A stretch of 12,352 bases of DNA from Pseudomonadota bacterium (GCA_023437865.1 JAEZFE010000340.1:1-12352), one strand, 5' to 3'; shown: positions 1 through 7,692, counted from the first letter of the stretch. Notes: generated by a model from the sequence alone, not told the origin. Program-made: numbers and translations.

Positions 1-1616
1 TGGCTGCGCAGCACCACCTCGTTGACCAGGGTCTCATTGGGACTGTCCTTGACCTTCGCCAGGATCAGGTTGAACTGGCCGGGCTTGAGCGTCTGGCCCT
101 TGGGCAGGCTGAGGTCCATGGACGACAGGAACTCGCGCAAGCTGTCCAGCTTCTCGACGCTGGGCTGGTCGTGGACGCGGTACATGCACGGCTTGTGCAC
201 GCGCTCCAACTCCTCGGCGGCGCACACATTGGCCTGGATCATGAAATCCTCGATCAGCCGGTGGCTGTCGAAGCGCGGGCGCGGCTTGATGCCCAGCACC
301 TGGCCGTTGGGGCTGATATCCACCTTGCGCTCGGGAATGTCGAGCTCCAGCACGCCGCGCCGCTCACGTGCCGCGAACAGGGCGGCCCAGGCACCATAGA
401 GCGGCTTGATCACCGGCTCCAGCAGCGGGCCGGTCAGGTCGTCGGGGCGGCCGTCCTTGGCCTCCTGGACCTGGGTGTAGGTCAGGCGCGCCGCCGAGCG
501 CATCATCGCACGGACGAATTTGTGCTTCTTCTTGTTGCCGTCCTTGTCGAGCCAGAAATGGACGGCAAGACAGCCCCGGTCCTCGTTGGGGCGAAGCGAA
601 CACCAGCCGTTGGACAATTGCTCGGGCAGCATGGGGACGACGCGGTCGGGGAAATAGACCGAGTTGCCGCGCTGATACGCCTCGCGGTCCAGCGCGTCGC
701 CGGGGCGGACGTACCACGACACGTCGGCGATGGCGACGATGCAATGCCAGCCGCCATCCTCTTCCTGCTCGGCGAACACGGCGTCGTCGAAATCGCGGGC
801 ATCCTCGCCGTCGATGGTGACCAGGGGAACGGGGCGCAGATCGACCCGGTGGTCCATGGTGGCGGCACCGGCGGCCTCGGCCTGGGCCATGGCCCCGTCG
901 GGGAAGACAAAGGGGATGTCGTTGGCGTGGATGGCGACCAGCGACACCGATTTGGGCGCCCCCAGGCGGCCCAGCCGTTCCTTCACCGACACCTGGCGCA
1001 GGCCGTACAGGCGGCCCGGCAGCAGGTCGCACATGACCAGCTCGCCGTCCTCGGCGCCGCCGGCCTCGCCGCGCGGCACCATATAATCAGCCTTCTCCTT
1101 GCGGGAGGTCGGGCGCACCCGGCCCGACCCGTCGGGATTGGTCTCAAAGACGCCCAGCACGCGGGCCTTGGCCTCGCCGACGATGCGGATGGGGCGGGCC
1201 TCGTAAGCGTCGTCGCGGATGCGGCGCAGCTTGGCCAGCACCTTGTCGCCCACGCCGGCCACCACGTCGCCCTTCTTCCACGGCGCCAGGAAGACGCGCG
1301 GCGGGCGGCCTTGCTCTTCCCACGCCACCGGGCGGGCGATCAATTCGCCGTCGGTGTCGGTGCCGGTGATTTCGATGACGCCGACTTCGGGCAGCGATCC
1401 GGGCCGGGCGAAGCGGCGGTGCTGGCCGCGCTGGACCTGGCCGGCGCCCTCCAGTTCCTTGAGGATGGCCTTGAGCCCGATCTTGTCGGCGCCCTTCAGG
1501 TTGAAGGCACGGGCCAGCTCGCGCTTGCCGACACGGCCGGGCTGCGAGCGGATGAAGTCCAGGACTTCCTGTTTGGACGGAAGCGGGACGGTTTTCTTGC
1601 GAACGGGCTTAGTCAT
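1..1616 (-). CDS. rnr: Ribonuclease R, 3'-5' exoribonuclease (C-terminus cut by window start)
   Basis: The 538 visible codons encode the N-terminal two thirds of RNase R, a processive, cytoplasmic 3'-5' exoribonuclease that degrades structured RNA and works in RNA quality control. Residues about 10-70 look like the winged-helix domain, about 75-230 the cold-shock OB domains, and the RNB catalytic domain starts near 255. The RNB metal motif DGEDARDFDDAV is intact (D269, D275, D277, D278), and the aromatic Y321 lies in NSVYFPDRVVPMLPE. The rest of RNB and the S1 domain, roughly 200 residues, lie outside the window; no frameshift is seen. The ATG at 1616 has no close Shine-Dalgarno. A TTG two codons upstream (1622) has AGGGA eight bases before it and is a real alternative start. 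The gene lies 75 bases downstream of the DUF4142 gene on the same strand, with a strong hairpin between them. Family assignment is very secure. Confidence 0.97.
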   Translation of the reverse strand, partial: MTKPVRKKTVPLPSKQEVLDFIRSQPGRVGKRELARAFNLKGADKIGLKAILKELEGAGQVQRGQHRRFARPGSLPEVGVIEITGTDTDGELIARPVAWEEQGRPPRVFLAPWKKGDVVAGVGDKVLAKLRRIRDDAYEARPIRIVGEAKARVLGVFETNPDGSGRVRPTSRKEKADYMVPRGEAGGAEDGELVMCDLLPGRLYGLRQVSVKERLGRLGAPKSVSLVAIHANDIPFVFPDGAMAQAEAAGAATMDHRVDLRPVPLVTIDGEDARDFDDAVFAEQEEDGGWHCIVAIADVSWYVRPGDALDREAYQRGNSVYFPDRVVPMLPEQLSNGWCSLRPNEDRGCLAVHFWLDKDGNKKKHKFVRAMMRSAARLTYTQVQEAKDGRPDDLTGPLLEPVIKPLYGAWAALFAARERRGVLELDIPERKVDISPNGQVLGIKPRPRFDSHRLIEDFMIQANVCAAEELERVHKPCMYRVHDQPSVEKLDSLREFLSSMDLSLPKGQTLKPGQFNLILAKVKDSPNETLVNEVVLRS

Positions 1617-1651
1617 AGACAAAAGGGTAGTCCCTGTGCGGTGCGGCCACA

Positions 1652-1682
1652 AGGGGCGGCGCGCAAAGCGCGGGCCGCCCCT
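1652..1682 (-). terminator. Strong GC hairpin between the DUF4142 gene and rnr
   Basis: A perfect 9-bp stem (AGGGGCGGC with GCCGCCCCT) encloses a further GCGC-AAA-GCGC stem, with a two-base GG bulge between them. It starts ten bases after the DUF4142 stop codon. On the minus strand it is followed only by TTG, so it lacks the U-run of a textbook intrinsic terminator. It may be a weak terminator, an mRNA 3'-end stabiliser, or a structure limiting read-through into rnr. Confidence 0.4.
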
Positions 1683-1691
1683 GCGGTGGCG

Positions 1692-2225
1692 TCACTGCGG
1701 CGTGCGCGCCTGCTGGCCCTTCAGCGAGGCCTGGGTCTCCTGGGCGAGCGTCAGGTGTTCCTTCAGCTTGGGCGTGGCTTCCTGGGCAAAGGATTTCAGT
1801 TCGGCGTTCTTGCCCTTGGCGGCCTGCTTCTCGAAGGCGCGGACGTCCTTCTTGTGGTCGTCCACCATGGCTGCCATGTAGGCGTGGTCGAACTCGGCGC
1901 CCTGCAGCTTGGACAATTTGTCGACGGTCTTGCGCTGCTCGCGGGGCATCTCGGTGGTCGCCGGCAGTCCGGCGTTGGTGGCGATTTCGGTCAGCTTCTG
2001 GTTGGCCTGGCCGTGGTCGGTGACCATGCGCTGGGCGAAGTCGCGCACGGCGGTGCTCTGTGCCCGTTCCTGGGCCAGTTGGCCCAACTGCACCTCCATG
2101 GCGCCGCCGGCCATGGCCTCCTTGGCGAAATCGCGGTCGTCGCCCGAGAGCTTCTCCTGGGCGGCGAAGGCGGAGGTGGCGGCCAGCAGCGTGGCCAGGG
2201 CGATCATGGGAATGCGCGCGGACAT
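1692..2225 (-). CDS. Secreted DUF4142-type four-helix protein
   Basis: The 177-residue product has a typical Sec signal peptide: MSARIP, a hydrophobic stretch at residues 7-19, then AFA-AQ with likely cleavage after A21 or A22. The mature part is charged and helical. Its pattern, DRDFAKEAMAGGAMEVQLGQLA near the start and VRDFAQRMVTDHGQAN in the middle, fits the DUF4142 family of periplasmic ferritin-like helical bundles, whose biochemical role is not settled. The ATG at 2225 is preferred because GAGG lies about seven bases upstream and the signal peptide starts there. A GTG 13 codons upstream (2264) would add a non-signal extension with no ribosome site. It lies upstream of rnr and diverges from the small Lys-rich gene at 2368. 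Members are often linked to stress conditions, but nothing here shows that. The family call is from recognition of the pattern; the start and export are well supported. Confidence 0.85.
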   Translation of the reverse strand: MSARIPMIALATLLAATSAFAAQEKLSGDDRDFAKEAMAGGAMEVQLGQLAQERAQSTAVRDFAQRMVTDHGQANQKLTEIATNAGLPATTEMPREQRKTVDKLSKLQGAEFDHAYMAAMVDDHKKDVRAFEKQAAKGKNAELKSFAQEATPKLKEHLTLAQETQASLKGQQARTPQ

Positions 2226-2293
2226 GGGAACCTCGCTGTTGAAATTGCACAGGGAGGTGAACACCCCAGCGATGGGTTCAGGTCAGCCGCATC

Positions 2294-2322
2294 GGTGAAT
2301 TGGGCAAGCGGCCTTGCGTCAA
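2294..2322 (-). promoter_or_regulatory. Possible sigma-70-like promoter for the DUF4142 gene
   Basis: On the minus strand TTGACG (2322-2317) matches the -35 consensus well. Seventeen bases later the -10 position reads TTCACC, which is poor. The element lies in the 142-base gap between two divergent genes, about 70 bases upstream of the DUF4142 start. This is a weak call based only on motif position. Confidence 0.2.
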
Positions 2323-2358
2323 GGCGGTGCTGGGGTTCATGCTGGGGCGGTTGCCGAC

Positions 2359-2364
2359 GGAGGT
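2359..2364 (+). promoter_or_regulatory. Ribosome binding site that fixes the start of the small Lys-rich gene
   Basis: GGAGGT lies just before the ATG at 2368, with GGAGG ending four bases upstream of it. It is one of the best Shine-Dalgarno matches in the window. It supports this ATG over the in-frame upstream start near 2314, and it is the main reason to treat this short reading frame as a real gene. Confidence 0.6.
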
Positions 2365-2367
2365 CCC

Positions 2368-2541
2368 ATGGCGAAGCCTGCGAAGAAGAAGCCTGCTCCA
2401 CCCAAAAAGCCTTCGGCGATGGACAAGATGATCGCCGAATGCGTCAAGAAGGCCCAGGCCCGCAAGAAATCGGGTCAGACCGACCGCGAATGGCGCGAGC
2501 AATACGCCAAGACGCTGAAGGTGGAGACGCACGAGGAGTAG
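2368..2541 (+). CDS. Small Lys-rich basic protein, function unknown
   Basis: The 57-residue product is very basic at its N-terminus (MAKPAKKKPAPPKKP). A more ordinary helical part follows, with M18-DKMIAECVKKAQARKK and then DREWREQYAKTLKVE. It has one Cys and no signal peptide or membrane segment. A strong GGAGGT site precedes the ATG. It is the only plus-strand gene between rnr and the patatin gene, and it converges on topA with 15 bases between the stop codons. Its Lys/Ala/Pro-rich head resembles the histone-H1-like tail at the end of the neighbouring TopA, so nucleic-acid binding is an obvious guess, but only from charge. I do not recognise a named family. A conserved hypothetical protein is the safest description. 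Confidence 0.7.
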   Translation: MAKPAKKKPAPPKKPSAMDKMIAECVKKAQARKKSGQTDREWREQYAKTLKVETHEE

Positions 2542-2547
2542 GGGAGG

Positions 2548-2566
2548 GGCGGAGAGCTACTCCGCC
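2548..2566 (+). terminator. Hairpin at the convergent end of the small gene and topA
   Basis: A perfect 7-bp stem, GGCGGAG with CTCCGCC, has a five-base loop that contains the topA stop codon (CTA on this strand, 2557-2559). On the plus strand it is followed by GCCGC and then a pyrimidine tract (TTCCTTCTTCTT), so it could end the short plus-strand transcript seven bases after its stop. On the minus strand no U-run follows, so it is a poor terminator for topA. Confidence 0.4.
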
Positions 2567-5220
2567 GCCGCTTCCTTCTTCTTGGCGGGAGCCTTCTTGG
2601 CGGCCGGCTTCTTCGCCGCCGCCTTCTTGGGCGCGGCCTTCTTCTCCTCGCCGTCGGCCTCGGCCTTCTTGGCCGGCGCCTTCTTCGCCGCCGCCTTCCG
2701 CGCCGGCTTCGCCGGGGCCTTGGCGGCCTTGGCGTCGATCAGACGGATAGCCTCTTCCAGGGTCACCGATTGCGGATCGGCGTCCTTGGGCAGGGTGGCG
2801 TGGATGCCGTCCGACGACACGTAGGGGCCGTAGCGGCCCTCGTGCACGGTAACCGGCTTGCCGGCGCGCTCACCCAGGGTCTTCAGCGGCTCGGCGCCCT
2901 TCTTGGCGCGGGCCTGCGACAGCAGCTCCATGGCGCGGTTCATGCCGATGCTCAGCACGTCGTCGTCCTTGGTCAGCGACTTGTAGGTCCCGTCATGCAG
3001 CAGGTAGGGGCCGAAGCGGCCGACGCCGGCGGAGATCTTCTTCTGGGTTTCCGGATGGGTGCCCACTTCGCGCGGCAGGGCCAGCAGCTTCAGCGCGATG
3101 TCCAGCGTCAGGTCTGCGGGTTCAAGGCCCTTGTACAGCGAGACGCGCTTCGGCTTCTTGCCTTCGCCCAATTGCACGTACCAGCCATAGGGCCCCTTGC
3201 GCAGGGTCACCGGCTCATTGGTAACCGGGCAGACGCCCAATTCCTTGGGGCCTTCGCCGGCCTCGGCGGGATTGTCGCCGCCCTCGCCCTGCACCGAGAG
3301 CGGGCGGGTGACCCGGCATTCGGGATAGTTCGAGCAGCCGATGAAGGCGCCGAACTTACCCAGCTTCAGCGACAGCCGCCCGGCGCCGCAGCCCGGGCAG
3401 ACGCGCGGGTCCTTGCCCGAACCATCATCGGGGAAGAAATGTTGGCCCAACTCGGCGTCCAACGCCTCGATGACGTCGGAGATGCGCAGTTCCTTGGTGT
3501 CTTCCACCGAGGCCGAGAAAAGCTGCCAGAAATCCTCCAGCACCTTCTTCCAGTCGATATGGCCGCCGGAAATCTCGTCGAGCTGGTTCTCCAGGTCGGC
3601 GGTGAAATTGTATTCCACGTAGCGCTTGAAGTACTGCTCCAGGAAGGCGGTGACCAGCCGGCCCCGGTCCTCGGGGATGAAGCGGCGCTGGTCCAGGCGC
3701 ACGTAATTGCGCTCCTGCAACACCGACAGGATCGAGGCATAGGTTGAGGGGCGGCCGATGCCCAACTCTTCCATGCGCTTGACCAGGCTGGCTTCGGAAT
3801 AGCGGGGCGGCGGCTGGGTGAAGTGCTGATCAGGCCGCACGGCCTGACGCTTCATGTCCTCGCCCTCGGTCACGTCGGGCAGCAGGCGCTCGTTGTCCTC
3901 GTCCTCGGTGCCGGGCGCCGGGGCGTCGTCGCGGTCCTCGCGGTAAACCTTGAGGAAGCCCTCGAACACCACCACCGAACCGGTGGCGCGGAAGGTGATC
4001 TGCTTGTCGGCGGAGGTGACGTCCACCGCCACCTGATCCAGTTCGGCGGCGGCCATCTGGCTGGCCACCGTGCGCTTCCAGATCAGCTCATAGAGCTTCA
4101 GCTGGTCGCGGTCCAGGTAGCGCGCCACCTGGTCGGGGCGGCGGAACATGTCGGTGGGGCGGATGCACTCGTGCGCTTCCTGGGCGTTCTTCGCCTTGGT
4201 CTTGTACAGGCGCGGCGCCTCGGGCACGAAGTTCTTGCCGAAATCCTTGCCGATCAGGTCCCGGGCGGCGGCGATGGCCTCGGCGGCCATCTGCACGCCG
4301 TCGGTTCGCATATAGGTGATCAGACCCACGGTCTCGCCGCCGATGTCCACGCCCTCGTACAGGCGCTGGGCCAGCTGCATGGTCTGCTTGGCCGACATGT
4401 AGAGCTTGCGGCTGGCTTCCTGCTGCAGGGTCGAGGTGGTGAAGGGCGCATAGGGATTGCGCTTGGCCTTCTTGCGCTCGACCTTGGCGACGGCGAAGCG
4501 TTGGGCCTCGATCTTGGCGCGGGCGGCGTTGGCCGTGGCCTCGTCGGGCAGCGAGAACTTGTCCAGCTTCTGGCCGTCCAGATAGGTCAGGCCGGCGGTA
4601 ATCAGCGCGCCCTTGCTGGTCAGGAAGTCGGCGCCGATGGTCCAATATTCCTGGCTCTTGAACCGCTCGATCTCGGTCTCGCGCTCGCAGATCAGGCGCA
4701 GCGCCACCGACTGGACGCGGCCCGCCGACTTGGCGCCGGGCAGCTTGCGCCACAGCACCGGGCTGAGGGTGAAGCCGACCAGATAGTCGAGCGCGCGGCG
4801 CGCCAGATAGGCGTCGACCAGATCCTGATGGATCTCGCGCGGGTTCTTCATGGCGTCAAGCACGGCAGTCTTGGTGATCTCGTTGAACACCACCCGCTTG
4901 ACCTCGCGGCCCTTGAGGATGCCGCGCTCCTCCAGCACCCGCTTCACGTGCCAGGAAATGGCCTCGCCCTCGCGATCCGGGTCGGTTGCCAGGAACAGTT
5001 TGTCGGCGTTCTTGACCGCGCTGGCGATCTCCTTGATCTGCCGCTCGGATTTAGGGTCGGTTTCCCAATCCATGGCGAAGCCCTCGTCAGGCTTCACGCT
5101 GCCGTCCTTAGCGGGCAGGTCACGGATATGGCCATAGGAGGCGAGCACCTGGAAATCGGAGCCCAGGTACTTGTTAATAGTCTTGGCCTTAGCGGGAGAC
5201 TCGACGACGACGACCTTCAT
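2557..5220 (-). CDS. topA: DNA topoisomerase I (type IA)
   Basis: TopA relaxes negative supercoils by cutting one DNA strand through a 5'-phosphotyrosine link. The 887 residues contain the full family plan. The TOPRIM domain starts MKVVVVESPAKAKTI (E7) and carries ATDPDREGEAISWH (D80, D82, E84). The gate core has SAGRVQSVALRLICERE near 165-181. The catalytic Tyr is Y303 in GLITYMRTDG, and KNAQEAHECIRPTD follows near 344-357. A zinc ribbon has C608, C611, C629 and C635. After it come C-terminal repeats of the GPYGWYVQ / GRFGPYLL / GRYGPYVS type (about 675-810) and a Lys/Ala-rich tail (831-887). Length is typical for alphaproteobacteria. It lies 48 bases downstream of dprA on the same strand and is probably co-transcribed. 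No clear Shine-Dalgarno precedes the ATG; a 7-bp inverted repeat abuts it. Confidence 0.98.
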   Translation of the reverse strand: MKVVVVESPAKAKTINKYLGSDFQVLASYGHIRDLPAKDGSVKPDEGFAMDWETDPKSERQIKEIASAVKNADKLFLATDPDREGEAISWHVKRVLEERGILKGREVKRVVFNEITKTAVLDAMKNPREIHQDLVDAYLARRALDYLVGFTLSPVLWRKLPGAKSAGRVQSVALRLICERETEIERFKSQEYWTIGADFLTSKGALITAGLTYLDGQKLDKFSLPDEATANAARAKIEAQRFAVAKVERKKAKRNPYAPFTTSTLQQEASRKLYMSAKQTMQLAQRLYEGVDIGGETVGLITYMRTDGVQMAAEAIAAARDLIGKDFGKNFVPEAPRLYKTKAKNAQEAHECIRPTDMFRRPDQVARYLDRDQLKLYELIWKRTVASQMAAAELDQVAVDVTSADKQITFRATGSVVVFEGFLKVYREDRDDAPAPGTEDEDNERLLPDVTEGEDMKRQAVRPDQHFTQPPPRYSEASLVKRMEELGIGRPSTYASILSVLQERNYVRLDQRRFIPEDRGRLVTAFLEQYFKRYVEYNFTADLENQLDEISGGHIDWKKVLEDFWQLFSASVEDTKELRISDVIEALDAELGQHFFPDDGSGKDPRVCPGCGAGRLSLKLGKFGAFIGCSNYPECRVTRPLSVQGEGGDNPAEAGEGPKELGVCPVTNEPVTLRKGPYGWYVQLGEGKKPKRVSLYKGLEPADLTLDIALKLLALPREVGTHPETQKKISAGVGRFGPYLLHDGTYKSLTKDDDVLSIGMNRAMELLSQARAKKGAEPLKTLGERAGKPVTVHEGRYGPYVSSDGIHATLPKDADPQSVTLEEAIRLIDAKAAKAPAKPARKAAAKKAPAKKAEADGEEKKAAPKKAAAKKPAAKKAPAKKKEAAAE
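2560..2730 (-). repeat. Low-complexity Lys/Ala repeat tract encoding the TopA tail
   Basis: The last 57 codons of topA are an imperfect repeat of Ala-Lys-Lys-Ala-Pro units (for example KKAAAKKPAAKKAPAKKK), seen in DNA as recurring CCTTCTTGGC and GCCGCC blocks on the plus strand. The tail resembles histone H1 and the basic tails of some bacterial DNA-binding proteins, and probably adds non-specific DNA affinity. Such tracts vary in length between strains by slippage. Confidence 0.75.
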
Positions 5221-5260
5221 CCGGACCCGATGGTGCGAGGGAAACGACGTGGAGGTCCGG
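5221..5260 (-). promoter_or_regulatory. Inverted repeat abutting the topA start codon
   Basis: CCGGACC (5221-5227) and GGTCCGG (5254-5260) form a perfect 7-bp inverted repeat with a 26-base loop. In the minus-strand mRNA the second arm ends immediately before the topA ATG. The leader shows no proper Shine-Dalgarno. The structure could lower or modulate translation of topA within the dprA-topA transcript, or be a protein-binding palindrome. The pairing is seen directly; any role is inference. Confidence 0.35.
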
Positions 5261-5268
5261 CCCAGAGC

Positions 5269-6393
5269 CTATGCCAGCAGAGATACCTGATTGCCGGGAT
5301 GACGCTCCAGGCGGCCGGCCAGCTCAAGCTCGAGCAGGACCATGGACACCACGGAAGCAGACAATTGGCATTCACGGATCAGCAAGTCAACCGTCACAGG
5401 AGTTGGCCCCAGGCTTTCCACCAGCGTGGCGCGGGCGCGGGTCAGCTCGGATTCCGTGGGCCCGGCGGCTTGAGCGGCGGTGAATTGGGCTCGCCGTCCC
5501 TCGGCCAGCGGGCGTCGGAACATGTCGTTCAGCACCGCCAGAATGTCGCCCGCGCCCTCGGTCAGCGTTGCGCCGTGGCGGATCAGATCATTCGGGCCGG
5601 CGGCGCGCGGGTCCATGGGATGGCCGGGTACGGCGAACACCTCGCGGCCCTGTTCTCCGGCCAGCCGCGCGGTGATCAGCGACCCCGACTTCAGGCTGGC
5701 CTCGACCACCGTCACCCCTGCCGAAAGGCCCGAAACGATGCGGTTGCGGCGGGGGAAGAAGCTGGCTTGCGGTTGGGTGCCCGGCGGCATCTCGGACAGA
5801 ACCGCTCCCATGGCGACGATGTCGTTATAAAGCCGTTCGTTCTCCGGCGGATAAATCACGTCCACTCCGCCAGCCAGCACCGCCACGGTGCCGGTGGCCA
5901 AGGCGCCCTCATGCACGGCGGTGTCGATGCCGCGGGCCAGACCGGACGCCACCACATGGCCGGCGCGGCCCAGCTCGGCCGCCATGCGCCGCGACAGGTT
6001 GCGCCCATTGATGGAGGCGTTGCGGGCGCCGACCATGGCAATGATGGGCTTGCCCAGCAGAGAGACGTTGCCGCGCACATAGAGGATGGGCGGTGCGTCG
6101 TCGATGGCAGCCAGCATGCGCGGATAAGCCGCCTCGCACGAAGCCAGCGGCACTGCGCCGATGCGCGCCGCCTCCTCCAACTCGCGCTCGGCCACGGCCT
6201 TGGGGCAGACTACGATGGGTTTGGCCCGCCCGCCGCGCTTGGCAAGCTCGGGCAAGGCGGCCAGAGCCGCCGTGGCGGTGCCGAACCGCTCCAGCAGCTT
6301 GAGAAAGGTTCGTGGCCCGACATTCTCGCTGCGGATCAGCCGCAGCCAGTCGAGTCGCTCAGCGGGGGAAAGCGTGCGTGTTTGCTCGTCCAT
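5269..6393 (-). CDS. dprA: DNA-processing protein DprA (Smf family)
   Basis: DprA binds incoming single-stranded DNA during transformation and loads RecA on it; many non-competent bacteria also keep it. The 374-residue product has an N-terminal helical SAM/HhH-like region (about 10-60) and then the Rossmann-like DNA-binding core. Core motifs are AYPRML (89-94), MVGARNAS (120-127), SGLARGIDTAVHEGAL (150-165), the GGVDVIYPPEN segment, FPRRNRIVSGLS (213-224) and KSGSLITA (235-242). A C-terminal winged helix (about 312-374) follows. The frame stays open far upstream into the patatin gene, but family alignment and MDEQTRTLSPAERLDWLRLI support the ATG at 6393. No good Shine-Dalgarno precedes it, so translation may be coupled to the patatin gene, whose stop is 31 bases upstream. 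topA follows after 48 bases. The dprA-topA pairing is common in alphaproteobacteria. Confidence 0.97.
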   Translation of the reverse strand: MDEQTRTLSPAERLDWLRLIRSENVGPRTFLKLLERFGTATAALAALPELAKRGGRAKPIVVCPKAVAERELEEAARIGAVPLASCEAAYPRMLAAIDDAPPILYVRGNVSLLGKPIIAMVGARNASINGRNLSRRMAAELGRAGHVVASGLARGIDTAVHEGALATGTVAVLAGGVDVIYPPENERLYNDIVAMGAVLSEMPPGTQPQASFFPRRNRIVSGLSAGVTVVEASLKSGSLITARLAGEQGREVFAVPGHPMDPRAAGPNDLIRHGATLTEGAGDILAVLNDMFRRPLAEGRRAQFTAAQAAGPTESELTRARATLVESLGPTPVTVDLLIRECQLSASVVSMVLLELELAGRLERHPGNQVSLLA

Positions 6394-6424
6394 ACCGCGA
6401 AGGTGCGGGATTGCATGCCGCGCG

Positions 6425-7549
6425 TCAACCCACGGCGGCGCGGCTTCCCCGCAACCCCTGCCGCGCCAATACCCGGTCGCACAAGGCCTTGGGGTCCCAA
6501 GACGAGCGCTGGCCCAATGCCTCGGCGATGGCCGGCCAGTTCTTCTGGAAGGCCTGCTGGCCCAGTTCGCGCAGATGCCTGAGGAAGTCCCAACTGGGGG
6601 CATCCTTGGAATAGATGCCCAGCTTTTCCATCTCGCCGTCACAATGAATGCGGTGCAGATTGATGCGGCGGTAACCGGCATCGGCCCGGATGTGGCCGGC
6701 ATCGATCAGCCGGTTGATGGTCTCGATGGCATTGACCTCGTGGACCAGGCTGGCCGAAAAAGTGATCTCGTTCAGGCGGTCCATGATCTGACGGGCGGTG
6801 CGCGGGGTGCCCTCGCGGTGCAGGGGGTTCAAGGTGATCAGCACGATATCGTCGCATTTGGCGGCGCGCAGGCAGTCCACCAGCGGCGTCAGCGGCGGGT
6901 TGCCCATGTAGCCGCCGTCCCAATAGGTGCTGCCGTCGATGGTCACTGCCTGGAAGGCGCTTGGAATGCAGGTCGAGGCCTTGAGGGCGTCGGGCGACAC
7001 CGCGCCGTCGACGAACAACTGGCGGCGGCATTCCTCCACATCGGTGGCGGCCACCATCAGCATGGGCACGGCCTGCTCGGGCACCGCCAGGATGGCCGGC
7101 AGTTCGGGAAATACCTCGCGCAGAACGGAGTTCAGATAATTGCCGATGCCCAGATCGGCGGGCGCCAAGCCGGTGGTGGCCATGTCGGCCCAGTGGGCGG
7201 CGGGGCTGTCGTCGATATTCCAATCGGGTGAGACGCCGATGGCGGCGACGAACGGGTTGCCGCCCCAAAAAGCCGCGCGCGCGACCGTTTCCCACAACCG
7301 CTCCAGCTTGCCGCAGGCGGCCGAGGCCATGCGTTTGGCCCTTGCCGCCGCCGGGCCGGGCAGCTCCGCGCCCTCGCGCATGCCGTAGCACAGGGCAGCC
7401 CCATTCAGCGCCCCCGCCGAGGCACCGCTGACGCCGACCAGCTCGACTTCGCCTTGCGCGACTTTGTCCAGGAGCCCTTCCAGCACACCCCAGGTGAAGG
7501 CGCCGTGGGCGCCACCGCCCTGAAGCGCGATACCGATCCGCTTGGCCAT
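6425..7549 (-). CDS. Patatin-like phospholipase family protein
   Basis: A 374-residue serine lipid hydrolase of the patatin family, using a Ser-Asp dyad. The oxyanion motif is GGGAHGAF (11-18), the nucleophile is S44 in GASAG (42-46), and the dyad Asp is D211 in the DGGYMGNPPL block. The usual ASTCIPSAF segment (191-199) is also present, so all catalytic parts are intact. There is no signal peptide or membrane segment, so the protein is probably cytoplasmic or peripheral to the membrane. The C-terminal 130 residues (HEVNAIETINRLIDAG onward) are not part of the catalytic core and may be the DUF3734-like extension; I am unsure of that. The start is supported by GGGAGGGG about seven bases before the ATG. 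It is the first gene of an apparent patatin-dprA-topA unit and diverges from a cNMP-binding gene. The substrate cannot be told from sequence. Confidence 0.92.
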   Translation of the reverse strand: MAKRIGIALQGGGAHGAFTWGVLEGLLDKVAQGEVELVGVSGASAGALNGAALCYGMREGAELPGPAAARAKRMASAACGKLERLWETVARAAFWGGNPFVAAIGVSPDWNIDDSPAAHWADMATTGLAPADLGIGNYLNSVLREVFPELPAILAVPEQAVPMLMVAATDVEECRRQLFVDGAVSPDALKASTCIPSAFQAVTIDGSTYWDGGYMGNPPLTPLVDCLRAAKCDDIVLITLNPLHREGTPRTARQIMDRLNEITFSASLVHEVNAIETINRLIDAGHIRADAGYRRINLHRIHCDGEMEKLGIYSKDAPSWDFLRHLRELGQQAFQKNWPAIAEALGQRSSWDPKALCDRVLARQGLRGSRAAVG

Positions 7550-7566
7550 TGGTGCCCCTCCCGGGA

Positions 7567-7572
7567 GTTATA
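7567..7572 (-). promoter_or_regulatory. Candidate -10 box of the patatin-dprA-topA unit
   Basis: On the minus strand TATAAC lies in a short AT-rich patch (about 7568-7585) that stands out from the GC-rich surroundings. It lies 18 bases upstream of the patatin ATG, so the mRNA leader would be very short but would still carry the GGGAGGGG ribosome site. No convincing -35 box is seen at the usual distance, so an activator or an alternative sigma factor is possible. Confidence 0.35.
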
Positions 7573-7618
7573 TTTTTCAATAGCTTACGCCTGCCTATGG
7601 CGCCCAGCAAGCGCCCGG

Positions 7619-7646
7619 TGGACAAAGCCGCCGCGCCCTGTAATCT
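7619..7646 (+). promoter_or_regulatory. Candidate promoter of the cNMP-binding gene
   Basis: TGGACA (7619-7624, five of six bases matching TTGACA), a 16-base spacer and TAATCT (7641-7646, weaker) form a plausible housekeeping-type promoter on the plus strand. The start codon lies about 45 bases downstream. The call rests on motif and spacing only. Confidence 0.33.
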
Positions 7647-7692
7647 GTGGGCGAGGCGTGCACGCGCCACATGGCTGTTGGGGGGGCACGAC

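Noticed and set aside
2560..2730. Repeated CCTTCTTGGC blocks as a CRISPR or satellite repeat
   Set aside because: They are explained by codons for the Lys/Ala-rich TopA tail; unit spacing is irregular and there are no spacers.
171..2750. An 859-codon open frame on the plus strand across rnr, the DUF4142 gene and the end of topA
   Set aside because: It runs antisense to recognised genes, and its translation is low-complexity, His/Gly/Ala/Leu-rich and unlike any family. Long antisense frames are expected in high-GC DNA.
3823..6582. A 919-codon open frame on the plus strand across topA and dprA
   Set aside because: It is antisense to two secure genes with intact catalytic motifs; composition is typical of a shadow frame.
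6394..6702. Upstream extension of dprA to a 477-residue product
   Set aside because: The extra residues lie within the patatin coding sequence in another frame; DprA homology begins at the ATG at 6393.
7549..7692. Extension of the cNMP-binding gene to an upstream in-frame start (181 residues)
   Set aside because: It would overlap the patatin start codon and the promoter region; the ATG at 7693 has a ribosome site and the domain begins after it.
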